A DNA stretch of 64,000 nt from Streptomyces humi (GTDB lineage: Bacteria > Actinomycetota > Actinomycetes > Streptomycetales > Streptomycetaceae), in the NCBI RefSeq assembly GCF_001005085.2, contig NZ_LBMU02000016.1:1-64000 (forward strand), written 5' to 3'. The translations under genes and the position numbers were made by a program. The notes under the pieces are model-generated. The model saw only the letters and a program-made list of their open reading frames with translations. It was not told the origin of the DNA and did not search any database. This document shows, in pieces, positions 19,824 through 32,518 of the stretch; the first letter of the stretch is position 1; each line of letters opens with the position of its first letter.

Positions 19824-21086
19824 TCAGCCCAGCCGCGACTCCAGCTCGGCCACGATCTCGTTCACGCCCACCGCGGTCTGTTCCCCGGACTCCATGTCCT
19901 TGAGCTGGACCACGCCCTCGGCGAGGTCGCGTTCGCCGGCGACGACCGCGTAGCGGGCCCCGCTGCGGTTGGCGTTCTTCATGGCGCCCTTGAGGCCCTT
20001 GGCGCCGTAGGAGAAGTCCGCCGCGATGCCGACCCGGCGCAGCTCGGTGACCTTGCCGAAGAGGACCCGGCGGGCCTCCTCGCCGAGCGGTACCGCGAAG
20101 ACGCTGGTCGCGGACGGGATGTCCAGCCGCACGCCCTCGGCCTCCAGGGCGAGGACCGTGCGGTCGACGCCGAGAGCCCAGCCGACGGACGGCAGCGCGG
20201 GGCCGCCGATCATCTCGGAGAGGCCGTCGTAGCGGCCGCCACCACCCACCGCGGACTGGGAGCCGAGGCCGTCGTGGACGAACTCGAAGGTGGTACGGGT
20301 GTAGTAGTCCAGGCCGCGGACCAGCTTCGGGTCGTCCTCGAAGGAGACGCCCGCGGCCGTGATCAGCTCGCGCACCTCCTCGTGGTACGCCTTGCACGCG
20401 TCGCACAGGTAGTCGCGCAGCAGGGGCGCGTCGCCCAGCTGCTTCTGGACCGACTCGCGCTTGTCGTCCAGGACGCGCAGCGGGTTGATCTCGGCGCGGC
20501 GCAGGGTGTCCTCGTCGAGGTCCAGGCCGCGCAGGAAGTCCTGGAGCGCGGCTCGGTACACCGGGCGGCACTCCTTGTCGCCCAGGCTGTTCAGCAGGAT
20601 GCGGAAGTCGCTCAGGCCCAGCGAGCGGTACGCCTGGTCGGCCAGGATGATCAGCTCGGCGTCCAGGGCCGGGTCCTCCGCGCCGATCGCCTCGGCGCCG
20701 ACCTGCGAGAAGTGGCGGTACCGGCCCTTCTGGGGACGCTCGTAGCGGTAGTAGGAGCCGGAGTACCAGAGCTTGACGGGGAGGTTGCCCGTCTTGTGGA
20801 GGTTGGCCTCCAGGGCCGCGCGCAGCACGGAGGCGGTGCCCTCGGGGCGCAGGGCCAGCCTGTCGCCGCCCTTCGTCTCGAAGGCGTACATCTCCTTGGT
20901 GACGATGTCGGTGGACTCGCCGACACCGCGCGCGAACAGCTCGACGTTCTCGAAGCCGGGCGTCTCGATGTAGCCGTAGCCGGAGTTGCGCAGCGGCGCG
21001 GCGATCGCCTCACGGACGGCCAGGTACTTGGCGCTGTCCGGCGGGATCAGGTCGTACGTGCCCTTGGGGGCCTGAAAGGTGCTCAC
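19824..21086 (-). CDS. hisS: Histidine--tRNA ligase
   Basis: Class II synthetase, 420 aa from GTG 21086 ([15 protein letters not shown]); the frame is open upstream. Motif 2 region [17 protein letters not shown] near 115. Histidine-A motif [14 protein letters not shown] and [14 protein letters not shown] near 275. The C-terminal anticodon-binding domain contains [19 protein letters not shown]. It follows the MBL hydrolase by 13 bases, the common actinomycete pair. Confidence 0.96.
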   Translation of the reverse strand: MSTFQAPKGTYDLIPPDSAKYLAVREAIAAPLRNSGYGYIETPGFENVELFARGVGESTDIVTKEMYAFETKGGDRLALRPEGTASVLRAALEANLHKTGNLPVKLWYSGSYYRYERPQKGRYRHFSQVGAEAIGAEDPALDAELIILADQAYRSLGLSDFRILLNSLGDKECRPVYRAALQDFLRGLDLDEDTLRRAEINPLRVLDDKRESVQKQLGDAPLLRDYLCDACKAYHEEVRELITAAGVSFEDDPKLVRGLDYYTRTTFEFVHDGLGSQSAVGGGGRYDGLSEMIGGPALPSVGWALGVDRTVLALEAEGVRLDIPSATSVFAVPLGEEARRVLFGKVTELRRVGIAADFSYGAKGLKGAMKNANRSGARYAVVAGERDLAEGVVQLKDMESGEQTAVGVNEIVAELESRLG

Positions 21087-21099
21087 GGAAGGTCTCTCG

Positions 21100-21813
21100 T
21101 CACATTCCTCGTCGGGGAGCGGCATCGGCGTTCGCTCCCGGGCCGGCGGCCACCTGCCGCAGATACGGATTGGTGGCGCGCTCCTGGCCGATGGTCGTCT
21201 GGGGCCCGTGGCCGGACAGCACCACGGTGGAGTCGTCGAGCGGCAGGCACACGCGGGCCAGCGAGGCGAGCATGTCGTCCATGGATCCGCCCGGCAGGTC
21301 CGTGCGTCCGATGGAGCCGGCGAAGAGCAGATCGCCCGAGAAGAAGACCGAGGGGATCTCGGCCGTCTCCGGCATCTGGAAGGTCACCGACCCCTTGGTA
21401 TGGCCCGGCGCGTGCGCGACGGAGAACCCGAGTCCGGCCAGTTCCAGCCGCGCGCCGTCGGCCAGTTCGAACACGTCGTCCGGCTCCCCCACCGTCAGCT
21501 CGCCCATCAGCGGCATTCCGATGGACCGGCCGAGCGCCTTCTCCGGGTCGCTCATCATGTACCGGTCCTCGGGGTGGATCCAGGCCGGTACGTCGTGCGC
21601 TCCGCACACGGGGACGACCGAGGCCACATGATCGATGTGGCCGTGGGTGAGGACGACGGCGACGGGCTTGAGTCGATGCTTCTTCAGCGCTTCCTCGACA
21701 CCTTCGGCGGCCTGGTGGCCGGGGTCGATGATCACGCACTCCTCACCGGCGGCGGGGGCGACGAGATAACAGTTCGTCCCCCAGGCCCCGGCGGGGAACC
21801 CGGCAATGAGCAC
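21100..21813 (-). CDS. MBL-fold metallo-hydrolase (glyoxalase II-like)
   Basis: 237 aa. The metal-binding HxHxDH motif is [11 protein letters not shown] near 56-66, with further ligands in [10 protein letters not shown] and [16 protein letters not shown]. These are glyoxalase II/persulfide dioxygenase-like hydrolase features. No glutathione is expected in actinomycetes, so the substrate may be a mycothiol thioester or something else. It lies directly upstream of hisS on the same transcript. Confidence 0.9.
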   Translation of the reverse strand: MLIAGFPAGAWGTNCYLVAPAAGEECVIIDPGHQAAEGVEEALKKHRLKPVAVVLTHGHIDHVASVVPVCGAHDVPAWIHPEDRYMMSDPEKALGRSIGMPLMGELTVGEPDDVFELADGARLELAGLGFSVAHAPGHTKGSVTFQMPETAEIPSVFFSGDLLFAGSIGRTDLPGGSMDDMLASLARVCLPLDDSTVVLSGHGPQTTIGQERATNPYLRQVAAGPGANADAAPRRGM

Positions 21814-21991
21814 GATCGTCCTTCGTTGTGTCGATTCGGGCGGCTACCAGCTGTGGTCCAGAGCCTACCGGCGCTGCCGTTTCCTCAGCGAACCCATATA
21901 CGGTACGGGGCTACACGCAGTCGTCGGCTCACAAGACGCACAGCACGCACGCGTACCGGTCGGCATTCGACACGCATGAGGAGAGAACCCG

Positions 21992-22813
21992 GTGGTCAGC
22001 CAGGAGCAGCGGCGGCGTCAGCTCGCCCGGGAGAAGTTCTTGCGGCAGCAGCAGCGGCGTACCAGCGCACGGCGCAGGGCACGCATGCGCAACTCCGTGA
22101 TCGCGTCCGTGCTCGGCGTGATTGTGATCGGCAGTGTCGCGCTGTACACGACCGGTGTGCTGAAGAACGACGACAAGGCCAACGCCAGCTCGGAGACGAC
22201 GCCCAGCGCGACGCCCAGCGCCAGCAAGGCACCGGACCCGTGCGACAAGGCCGCGGCCGGCTCGGTGAAGAAGCTGAGCTGGAAGAAGGAGCCGGCGATG
22301 TCGATCGACACGTCGGCCGACTACACGATGAAGCTGGCGACCACGTGCGGTGACATCGGCATCGCGCTGAAGACGGCGGCCGCCCCGCACACGGTCAACT
22401 CGTTCGACTTCCTGGCCTCGAAGGGCTTCTTCGACCACACGAAGTGCCACCGGCTCACCACCAACGGCATCTACGTGCTCCAGTGCGGCGACCCGACGGG
22501 GACCGGCAGCGGTGGTCCCGGGTACACGATCCCGGACGAGAACCTGAAGGACAAAAGCCTGACGGGCGGTGTCTACCCGGCGGGTACGGTCGCGATGGCC
22601 AACACCGGCCAGAAGCACACCGGCGGCAGCCAGTTCTTCCTGGTCTACCAGGACAGCCAGTTGCCGGCCAGTTACACCCCGTTCGGCACGATCGACGCGG
22701 CCGGAATGAAGGTCCTGAAGAAAATCGCGGCGGCGGGTGAGAACACCGGTCAGGGTGACGGAGCGCCCAACGCGACGGTCGTGATCAACAAGGCCACGGT
22801 CACGAAATCCTGA
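21992..22813 (+). CDS. Membrane-anchored cyclophilin-type peptidyl-prolyl isomerase
   Basis: 273 aa from GTG 21992 preceded by GAGGAGAG. A basic, Arg/Gln-rich cytoplasmic tail (about 38 residues), one membrane span (SVIASVLGVIVIGSVALYTT), a Ser/Thr/Ala/Pro linker, and an extracytoplasmic cyclophilin domain follow. The domain contains NSFDFLASKGFFDHTKCHR and TGGSQFFLVYQDS. It likely assists folding of exported proteins. It is divergent from the MBL-hisS pair. Confidence 0.93.
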   Translation: MVSQEQRRRQLAREKFLRQQQRRTSARRRARMRNSVIASVLGVIVIGSVALYTTGVLKNDDKANASSETTPSATPSASKAPDPCDKAAAGSVKKLSWKKEPAMSIDTSADYTMKLATTCGDIGIALKTAAAPHTVNSFDFLASKGFFDHTKCHRLTTNGIYVLQCGDPTGTGSGGPGYTIPDENLKDKSLTGGVYPAGTVAMANTGQKHTGGSQFFLVYQDSQLPASYTPFGTIDAAGMKVLKKIAAAGENTGQGDGAPNATVVINKATVTKS

Positions 22814-22948
22814 CCACCAACTGCGAAATTTCGGTCGCGCGGGATGCGGACAGGCCACCCGCCGGTCGCCTATGTTGGCCGTGACGAAACTGTGGACGAT
22901 GCCCGGGGGCGCTGAGGCCCTTCGCAGGCATCATGTGGAGGAGGCGCT

Positions 22949-24178
22949 GTGAGCAGCGACCCGTGGGGCCGCGTCGACGAGACGGGGACCGTGTACGTGC
23001 GTACGGCCGACGGCGAGCAGGTCGTCGGTTCCTGGCAGGCCGGCTCCCCTGAGGAGGCGTTGGCCTACTTCGAGCGCAAGTACGAGGGCCTGGTTGTCGA
23101 GATCGGCCTCCTCGAAAAGCGAGTACAGACCACCGACCTGTCCGCGAAGGACGCCCAGGTGGCCATCGACCACCTGCGGGAGCAGGTGGAGGCGCACCAC
23201 GCGGTCGGTGACCTGGAGGCGCTGCGCAACCGGCTCGCGGAGCTGGTGAAGACGGTGGAGTCGCGTCGTGAGGAGCGCCGCGCGCAGCGGGCCAAGCAGT
23301 CCGACGAGGCCCGGCAGGCCAAGGAGGACCTGGTCGTCGAGGCGGAGCAGCTGGCCCAGTCCGACCAGTGGCGGTCCGCCGGTGAGCGGCTGCGGGCGCT
23401 GGTGGACACCTGGAAGGGTCTGCCGCGTCTCGACCGCAAGTCCGACGACGAGCTGTGGCACCGCTTCTCGCACGCCCGCTCGGCGTTCTCCAAGCGCCGC
23501 AAGGCGCACTTCGCGCAGCTCGACGCGCAGCGCGAGGACGCCCGCAAGGCCAAGGAGAAGCTGGTCGCCGAGGCCGAGTCGCTGTCCGGTTCCTCGGACT
23601 GGGGTCCGACGGCCGCGCGCTACCGCGAGCTGATGTCGGAGTGGAAGGCCGCGGGCCGCGCGCAGCGCGAGCACGAGGACGACCTGTGGAACCGCTTCCG
23701 GGGCGCCCAGGACGTGTTCTTCGCGGCCCGTGGCTCGGCGTTCGCCGAGCGGGACGCGGAGCAGAACGAGAACCTGAAGCTGAAGGAGGAGCTGGCCGCC
23801 GAGGCCGAGAAGCTCCTTCCGATCTCCGACCTGAAGTCGGCGCGGTCCGCCTTCCGCTCGATCAACGAGCGCTGGGAGGCCATCGGCCATGTGCCGCGCG
23901 ATGCCCGTCCGAAGGTCGAGGGCCGGATGCACACGGTCGACCGGGCCATCCAGGAGGCCGAGGAGGCCGAGTGGCGCCGGACCAACCCGGAGGCCCGCGC
24001 GCGGGCCGCGGGTCTGACCGGGCAGCTTCAGGCCGCCGTGGACAAGCTGGAGGCGCAGATCGAGCAGGCCCGCGCCCAGGGCAACACGTCGAAGGCGGAG
24101 AAGCTGCAACGTGAGCTGGAGGGCCGCCAGGCGCTTCTGGACCAGGCTCTGAAGGGCCTCCAGGAGTTCGGCGGCTAG
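22949..24178 (+). CDS. DUF349 coiled-coil protein
   Basis: 409 aa from GTG 22949 with GGAGGAGG upstream. Almost entirely charged alpha-helix, with three successive DUF349 repeats marked by W-x-RF segments (ELWHRFSHARSAF, DLWNRFRGAQDVFF, ERWEAIGHVPRD). A C-terminal coiled coil (KLEAQIEQARAQGNTSKAEK) follows. DUF349 proteins lack an agreed function. It ends at a very strong terminator that faces relA. Confidence 0.9.
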   Translation: MSSDPWGRVDETGTVYVRTADGEQVVGSWQAGSPEEALAYFERKYEGLVVEIGLLEKRVQTTDLSAKDAQVAIDHLREQVEAHHAVGDLEALRNRLAELVKTVESRREERRAQRAKQSDEARQAKEDLVVEAEQLAQSDQWRSAGERLRALVDTWKGLPRLDRKSDDELWHRFSHARSAFSKRRKAHFAQLDAQREDARKAKEKLVAEAESLSGSSDWGPTAARYRELMSEWKAAGRAQREHEDDLWNRFRGAQDVFFAARGSAFAERDAEQNENLKLKEELAAEAEKLLPISDLKSARSAFRSINERWEAIGHVPRDARPKVEGRMHTVDRAIQEAEEAEWRRTNPEARARAAGLTGQLQAAVDKLEAQIEQARAQGNTSKAEKLQRELEGRQALLDQALKGLQEFGG

Positions 24179-24191
24179 TCCCCGCCCACCG

Positions 24192-24238
24192 ACGACGAGA
24201 GGGGCCCCGTACGCGACGTACGGGGCCCCTCTCGTCGT
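24192..24238. terminator. Strong bidirectional terminator
   Basis: A perfect 22-bp stem beginning ACGACGAGAGGGGCCCCGTA closes on a 3-base loop (CGA). It lies between the convergent DUF349 and relA genes. Confidence 0.92.
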
Positions 24239-24251
24239 GTCTCGCGGTCCT

Positions 24252-26816
<2,565 letters not shown>

Positions 26817-26995
26817 GAGGGCTCCTCGTGCGCGATCCGGGTCCCCCGGTCAGGTTCCGGAGACCCCATGGTAGCGATCCTGGGCCATGTCATCGCCTGC
26901 GGGCCGGATGGAGGACCGTGTACAGGAGAAACACGGGAGGCTGCCGGGGGATTCCAGCGGGGTGTCGAAAGCGTTGCGGGGTCCGCACGCACGCG

Positions 26996-27025
26996 GACGG
27001 CCGCCCCCGGATGGGGACGGCCGTC
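26996..27025. terminator. Hairpin downstream of apt
   Basis: GACGGCCG pairs with CGGCCGTC, and the inner CCCC pairs with GGGG across one mismatch, with loop GGAT. It directly follows the apt stop and precedes relA, so relA probably has its own promoter within 26817-26995. Confidence 0.65.
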
Positions 27026-27044
27026 GTGGCGCTCGTACGGACGC

Positions 27045-27593
27045 TCAGACCTGGAGAAGGGCCTCCAGCGGCGCTCCGTCCAGGGCCGGCTCCAGGCGGG
27101 CGCGGCCGCCGAGGAAGCCGAGCTCCATCAGAACCGCGACACCGGCGACCTGGGCGCCGGCCCGGTGGATGAGCTGGATCGAGGCCTCGGCGGTGCCGCC
27201 GGTGGCCAGCACGTCGTCGACGATCAGGATCCGGTCGTCCTTGCCCAGGTCCTCGGCGTGCACCTCGATCTCGGCCGAGCCGTACTCCAGCTCGTAGGCC
27301 TGGCGCAGGGTGGCTCCGGGGAGCTTGCCCGCCTTGCGGACCGGGATGAAGCCGAGGCCCGCGCGGACGGCGACCGGGGCGCCCAGGATGAAGCCGCGGG
27401 CCTCCAGCCCGACGACCTTGGTGGCGCCGGTGCGCTCGGCGATCCCGGCGAGGGCGTCGGTGAGCGCGGTGAACGCGGCCGGGTCGGCCAGCAGCGGGGT
27501 GATGTCCTTGAACATCACGCCCTGCTCCGGGTAGTCCTCGACGTCCCGGATCCGGCTGAGCAGCAGTTCCGTGATGTCAGTGAGCTCGGTCAC
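27045..27593 (-). CDS. apt: Adenine phosphoribosyltransferase
   Basis: Purine salvage: adenine plus PRPP gives AMP. 182 aa from GTG 27593, which overlaps the secF stop (GTGA). The PRPP-binding motif is ILIVDDVLATGGTAEAS near 120-137. MFKDITPLLADP and GLEARGFILGAPVA are further family signatures. The secDF-apt-relA order is conserved in Streptomyces. Confidence 0.95.
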   Translation of the reverse strand: MTELTDITELLLSRIRDVEDYPEQGVMFKDITPLLADPAAFTALTDALAGIAERTGATKVVGLEARGFILGAPVAVRAGLGFIPVRKAGKLPGATLRQAYELEYGSAEIEVHAEDLGKDDRILIVDDVLATGGTAEASIQLIHRAGAQVAGVAVLMELGFLGGRARLEPALDGAPLEALLQV

Positions 27594-28693
27594 CGGCGCT
27601 TCCCCGAGGGTCGGCCGCGGCCCCGGTTGGTGCGGGACGCGGGCTGGTTGCGGGGACCGACGACGGCCGGGGTGGCGTCCTCGGGTCCCTCGTCGCCCCG
27701 GGTGTCGGCCAGTTCGTCCTCGGCGGCGGCCTGCGCCCGCTTGGCGAGGACGCGCTTCCTCAGCGCCTTCATCTGCGGCTCGGCCTCCTTGAGGTCGGCG
27801 ACGAGCGGCGTGGCGATGAAGATGGACGAGTAGGCACCGGCGGCGAGACCGACGAACAGCGACAGCGAGATGTCGTTGAGCGTGCCGGCGCCGAGGAAGC
27901 CGCCGCCGATGAACAGCAGGCCGGCGACCGGCAGCAGCGCGACGACCGTGGTGTTGATCGAACGGACCAGGGTGCCGTTGATCGACTGGTTGGCGATGTC
28001 GCTGTAGGTGAACCGGGTCTGCTTGGTGATGTCCTTCGTCTGCTCCTTGAGGCTGTCGAAGACGACGACCGTGTCGTAGAGCGAGTAACCGAGGATCGTC
28101 AGCAGACCGATGACCGTGCCGGGCGTGACCTCGAATCCGACCAGGGCGTAGATACCGGTCGTGATGGTGATGTCGTGGATCAGCGCGACCAGGGCCGCGA
28201 CCGCCATGCGCCACTCGAAGGCGATCGCCAGGTAGACGACCACCAGGACCATGAAGATCGCCAGGCCTTCCCAGGCCTTGTTGGCGATCTCGTCACCCCA
28301 GCTGGGGCCGACGAGGTCGGCGGCGATGGACTCCGGGTCCATCTTCATGTCCTTGGCGAGCGCGGCCTTGGTGGTGTCCGACTTGGCGGTGTCCATGCCC
28401 GCGATCTGGATGCGCAGACCACCCGTGCCGAGCTTCTGCACGACCGCGTCGTGGCCCGAGGCCTCCTTCGCGTAGCTCTCCGCCTGGGCCACCGAGATGC
28501 TGGTCTTCGAGGTGGTGAAGACGGCGCCGCCCTGGAAGTCGATGCCCATGTTCAGGCCGCGCACCGCCAGGCCGAGGATGGCCGTGATGGTGATCAGGAT
28601 GGAGACGCCGTACCAGATCTTGCGCTTGCCGACGAAGTCGTAGCTGATCTCGCCGCGGTGGAGTCGGGCGCCGAGGTTGCCGAGTTTCGACAT
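27590..28693 (-). CDS. secF: Protein translocase subunit SecF
   Basis: 367 aa, six membrane spans and a periplasmic-type loop between spans 1 and 2. Works with SecD to drive proton-motive-force-dependent completion of Sec export. Signatures are GLNMGIDFQGGAVF near 45, ITTGIYALVGFEVTPGTVIG, and YSLYDTVVVFDSLKE. A basic C-terminal tail (RGRGRPSGKRR) follows the last span. It starts three bases after the secD stop. Confidence 0.96.
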   Translation of the reverse strand: MSKLGNLGARLHRGEISYDFVGKRKIWYGVSILITITAILGLAVRGLNMGIDFQGGAVFTTSKTSISVAQAESYAKEASGHDAVVQKLGTGGLRIQIAGMDTAKSDTTKAALAKDMKMDPESIAADLVGPSWGDEIANKAWEGLAIFMVLVVVYLAIAFEWRMAVAALVALIHDITITTGIYALVGFEVTPGTVIGLLTILGYSLYDTVVVFDSLKEQTKDITKQTRFTYSDIANQSINGTLVRSINTTVVALLPVAGLLFIGGGFLGAGTLNDISLSLFVGLAAGAYSSIFIATPLVADLKEAEPQMKALRKRVLAKRAQAAAEDELADTRGDEGPEDATPAVVGPRNQPASRTNRGRGRPSGKRR

Positions 28694-28696
28694 CGC

Positions 28697-30496
28697 TCAC
28701 GCTTCCTTCGGGTCGACAGGGCCGGCGGCGGGGCCGGCGGGACGGCGGGTGCGGCGCAGCGGGGGCTTGGCGCCCAGGCCCTTCGGGTCGAGCCCGGACC
28801 ACTTGTGGCCGTTCGCGAAGAACTTACGCCGGGCGAGCAGCGTCATCAGCGGCTTGGTGAAGAAGAAGACGACGACCACGTCGAGCACGGTGGTCAGTCC
28901 GAGGGTGAACGCGAAGCCCTGGACCTTGCCTACGGTCACGATGAACAGCACGGCGGCGGCCAGGAACGACACGAAGTCGGAGACCAGGATGGTGCGCCGG
29001 GCGCGCGGCCAGGCCCGCTCGACGGCGGGGCGCAGGGTGCGGCCCTCGCGGATCTCGTCCCGGATGCGTTCGAAGAACACGATGAACGAGTCCGCCGTGA
29101 TACCGATCGCGACGATCGCACCGCAGACGGCCGGCAGGTTCAGCGCGAAGTGGATCGCCGGGCCGAGCAGCGCCATGATCACGTAGGTGAGGATCGCGGA
29201 CACCATCAGCGAGGGGATCGCGACGACCGACAGGCCGCGGTAGAAGACCAGCAGGTAGATGATGACCAGGGCCAGGCCGATCGCGCCCGCGATCAGACCG
29301 GCGTGCAGCTGCTCGCCGCCGAGCGCGGCGGTGACGGTGGTGACGCTCTGCTCCTTGAAGGAGAGCGGGAGCGCGCCGTACGACAGCATGTTGGCGAGGC
29401 TCTGGGCCTCCGTCTGGGTGAAGCTGCCGGAGATCTCCGCCTGGCCGCCGGTGATGGACTGGCTGACGTACGGGCTGGAGACGACCTCGCCGTCCAGGAC
29501 GATGCCGAACTCGTTCTGGGGCTGCTGGTTCTTGGCGAGCTCGGCGGTGATGTTCGCGAACTTCTTGCCGCCGCTGGAGTTGAAGGTCATCTGGACCTGC
29601 CAGCCGGCGGCGGTCTGCGTGTCGTAGACGGCCTGGGCCTTCTTGACCTCGGTGCCGTCGACGGCGGCCGGGCCGAGCACGTACTTGTACCAGACGCCGG
29701 AGATCTTGCCGCAGGCCACGGTGGAGTCGGTGGGCTTGGCGGCCTTGCCGGCGGTGGCGCGCTGGGCCGGCTTGGAGCAGTCCAGCGCGGTGTACTCGGC
29801 CTCCAGCTTGGTCGCCGCGGCGGAGGCGCTCGCGGAGGCCGAGGAGGACGCGGAGGGGCTCGCGGACGCCTTGGCCGACGAGGAGGCGCTCGCCGACGCG
29901 GAGGGCGTGGAGTCGGCCTTCAGGGCGTCGGTGACGGCGCGGCCCTGCGAGGTGGCGGAGGACGACGGGGACGCGGAGGACGACCCGGTGGCCTTCTGGG
30001 ACGCGCTGCTCGACGGGGACGCGCTCGGGGAGGCGCTGGAGCTGCCGCTGGAGGAGGCGCTCGGAGAAGCGCTCGCCGCGGCACCGGCGCTGGCCTCGCT
30101 GGCCAGGACCGGGCGGAAGTACAGCTTCGCGGTGGTGCCGACCTGCTGGCGGGCCTCCTCGGAGTTGGTGCCCTTGGGGATGTTGACGATGATGTTGCTC
30201 GTCCCCTGGGTCTGCACCTCCGCCTCGGACACACCGAGGCCGTTGACACGGCGGTTCATGATCTCGACCGCGGTGTTCATGTTGGCCTTGTTGATCGCGT
30301 TCGGCTGGCCCGGCTCGTTGTGCGCCTGGAGCGTGATGCTCGTACCGCCGGCCAGGTCGATGCCGAGACGCGGAGTGGTGTGCCCGGAGGCGAACATCCC
30401 CCCGGTCAGCGCCGCGATGGCGATCAGGATGAGGGCCAGCGAGCGCCCTGGCTTGCTCTGGGCGCTCGCGCTCCGGCCCCTCTTAGGTGCTGCCAC
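28697..30496 (-). CDS. secD: Protein translocase subunit SecD
   Basis: 599 aa. First span at about 17-37, followed by LGIDLAGGTSITLQA and then the extracellular P1 region. This region carries an unusually long Ser/Ala/Pro-only insertion of roughly 100 residues (about 140-230) before EAEYTALDCSKPAQR. The five C-terminal spans include IGITADSFIVFFERIRDE and RTILVSDFVSFLAA. Actinomycete SecD proteins often have such a low-complexity insert. It is operonic with secF and yajC. Confidence 0.95.
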   Translation of the reverse strand: MAAPKRGRSASAQSKPGRSLALILIAIAALTGGMFASGHTTPRLGIDLAGGTSITLQAHNEPGQPNAINKANMNTAVEIMNRRVNGLGVSEAEVQTQGTSNIIVNIPKGTNSEEARQQVGTTAKLYFRPVLASEASAGAAASASPSASSSGSSSASPSASPSSSASQKATGSSSASPSSSATSQGRAVTDALKADSTPSASASASSSAKASASPSASSSASASASAAATKLEAEYTALDCSKPAQRATAGKAAKPTDSTVACGKISGVWYKYVLGPAAVDGTEVKKAQAVYDTQTAAGWQVQMTFNSSGGKKFANITAELAKNQQPQNEFGIVLDGEVVSSPYVSQSITGGQAEISGSFTQTEAQSLANMLSYGALPLSFKEQSVTTVTAALGGEQLHAGLIAGAIGLALVIIYLLVFYRGLSVVAIPSLMVSAILTYVIMALLGPAIHFALNLPAVCGAIVAIGITADSFIVFFERIRDEIREGRTLRPAVERAWPRARRTILVSDFVSFLAAAVLFIVTVGKVQGFAFTLGLTTVLDVVVVFFFTKPLMTLLARRKFFANGHKWSGLDPKGLGAKPPLRRTRRPAGPAAGPVDPKEA

Positions 30497-30640
30497 CTTC
30501 TCGTACTCCCTCTCGGGCCGCCGCGCGCCTGGTCGGCGGCCCGGTCGGCCATGACATGGTGTCGGGATCCCGTGCGGGAAACAGACGCGCCCGGGGTGCG
30601 GGGTACGCGCACGACGCGCGCACCGCTCCCCGGGGCGTGA

Positions 30641-31165
30641 CTACTTCGCGTCGGAGTCGCCGTCGGTCTTCTTCGGCTCTTCGCCTGCCTTCGCCTCGGT
30701 GGTACCGGCCTCCTCGGCCTTGTCCTCGGCGTCCTTCTCGACCGTGTCGTCGGCGGCGTCCTTCTTACCGAGGTCGACGGCCTTGTCGTCGGAGGCGGCG
30801 GCAGCGTCGGCGGGCTCGTCGGTCTCGGTGAGGGAGGAGGCGTCGTCCGGGACGACGTCGGAGTCGGACTTCAGGTCGTGCTCGATGCCGTGCACGATGC
30901 GGTTGTACTCGTCGTCCGTGAGAACGGCGCCGATCGCGTTCTTCGCGAAGAGAAGGTCGACGCCCGGGCCGGCGTCGAGGAGGACGGTGTCCTCGCTGAC
31001 TTCCTTGACCGTCGCGTACATGCCCCCGATCGTGCGGACACCGTTTCCGGGCTGGATCTCGTTCCGCATGTCTTTGGCCTGCTGCTGGCGCTTCCTGGTG
31101 GAGCGCGTCATCAGGAACATGGCCGCGATGAGGACGATGAACACGAGAAGAGGCAAGCTATTCAC
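30641..31165 (-). CDS. yajC: Preprotein translocase subunit YajC
   Basis: 174 aa from GTG 31165 (NSLPLLVFIVLIAAMFLM). Its single N-terminal span is followed by RSTRKRQQQAKDMRNEIQPG and the conserved VRTIGGMYATVKEVSEDTV. The last 60 residues are a strongly acidic Ala/Asp/Glu/Lys tail. It associates with SecDF. The frame is open upstream, but the span at the GTG marks the true start. Confidence 0.9.
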   Translation of the reverse strand: MNSLPLLVFIVLIAAMFLMTRSTRKRQQQAKDMRNEIQPGNGVRTIGGMYATVKEVSEDTVLLDAGPGVDLLFAKNAIGAVLTDDEYNRIVHGIEHDLKSDSDVVPDDASSLTETDEPADAAAASDDKAVDLGKKDAADDTVEKDAEDKAEEAGTTEAKAGEEPKKTDGDSDAK

Positions 31166-31417
31166 GGGACGGGGTTTCCTTCGCGCAGCCGCGGCGGTGA
31201 GCGGCCTGGATGATGGGGGTGTGGTCTGCGCCGCCCGCGAAGGCGGCATCGGCGGAGTCTAAGCGAGTCCGCGCGCATGGAACAACGTTCAGCATGGCAC
31301 CTGGGTTCCTGCCCCGGCCAATGCCCCGCCGTCACGAAGCGATCACGTCTGCCGCCGGAGCCTGGCGGACGACCGGCGGAGCCGTCCGCGGTGTGCGGCC
31401 GGTCCGCCGGGGCCGGG
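31166..31417. promoter_or_regulatory. Intergenic region ruvB / yajC
   Basis: About 250 bases on a minus-strand run. It presumably holds the promoter for yajC-secDF. I see no gene or clear hairpin with a U-run. Confidence 0.3.
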
Positions 31418-32491
31418 TCAGCCGTCGAAGAGGTCCTGCTGGCCGGTTCCGCCCGCCGCTCCGCGCGGAGCCGTCAGGCCCAGGTGCGCCCAGGCCGCGG
31501 GGGTCGCGACCCGGCCCCGCGGGGTGCGGGCGAGCAGGCCCTCGCGGACCAGGAAGGGCTCGGCGACCTCCTCGACCGTCTCGCGCTCCTCCCCCACCGC
31601 GACGGCGAGCGTCGACAGGCCGACCGGGCCGCCGCCGAACAGCTTGAGCAGCGCCTGGAGGACCGCGCGGTCGAGCCGGTCGAGGCCGCGTTCGTCCACC
31701 TCGTACACGGCGAGCGCCGCGTGCGCGATGTCGCGGGTGATCAGCCCGTCCGCCTTGACCTGCGCGTAGTCGCGGACCCGGCGCAGCAGCCGGTTGGCGA
31801 TGCGGGGCGTGCCGCGGGAGCGGCCGGCGATCTCGGCGGCGCCGGCCTGGTCGATCTCTACGTCCAGGAGGTTCGCCGAGCGGTGCACGACGCGCTCCAG
31901 CTCGTGCGGTTCGTAGAACTCCATGTGCGCGGTGAAGCCGAAGCGGTCCCGCAGCGGCGGCGGCAGCAGGCCGGCCCGGGTGGTGGCGCCGACCAGGGTG
32001 AACGGGGGGAGTTCGAGGGGGATGGCGGTCGCGCCGGGGCCCTTGCCGACGATGACGTCGACCCGGAAGTCCTCCATCGCCATGTAGAGCATCTCCTCGG
32101 CGGGCCGCGACATGCGGTGGATCTCGTCGAGGAAGAGGACCTCGCCCTCCTGGAGGGAGGAGAGGATCGCGGCCAGGTCGCCGGCGTGCTGGATGGCGGG
32201 CCCGGAGGTGATGCGGATGGGGGCGCCCATCTCGGCCGCGATGATCATCGAGAGGGTGGTCTTGCCCAGGCCGGGGGCGCCGGAGAGCAGGACGTGGTCG
32301 GCGGTGGCGCCCCGCGCGCGTGCGGCGCGCAGCACCAGGTCGAGCTGTTCGCGGACCTTCTCCTGGCCGATGAACTCGCCCAGGTCCTTGGGGCGCAGGG
32401 CGGCCTCGACGGCCTGGTCCTCACGGTCGGCGACGGCGCCCACCAGCCGCTCCGCGTCGGCGCCGGTGTCGGTCGTGTCGTCCCAGTTCAT
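31418..32491 (-). CDS. ruvB: Holliday junction branch migration helicase RuvB
   Basis: 357 aa AAA+ motor. [18 protein letters not shown] near 32, Walker [10 protein letters not shown] near 70, Walker [16 protein letters not shown] near 120, arginine finger region [18 protein letters not shown], and C-terminal winged helix [16 protein letters not shown]. It is the last gene of ruvC-ruvA-ruvB. Confidence 0.97.
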   Translation of the reverse strand: MNWDDTTDTGADAERLVGAVADREDQAVEAALRPKDLGEFIGQEKVREQLDLVLRAARARGATADHVLLSGAPGLGKTTLSMIIAAEMGAPIRITSGPAIQHAGDLAAILSSLQEGEVLFLDEIHRMSRPAEEMLYMAMEDFRVDVIVGKGPGATAIPLELPPFTLVGATTRAGLLPPPLRDRFGFTAHMEFYEPHELERVVHRSANLLDVEIDQAGAAEIAGRSRGTPRIANRLLRRVRDYAQVKADGLITRDIAHAALAVYEVDERGLDRLDRAVLQALLKLFGGGPVGLSTLAVAVGEERETVEEVAEPFLVREGLLARTPRGRVATPAAWAHLGLTAPRGAAGGTGQQDLFDG

Positions 32492-32518
32492 AAGTGATGT
32501 GCCTCAGCGGTGGTGGGG

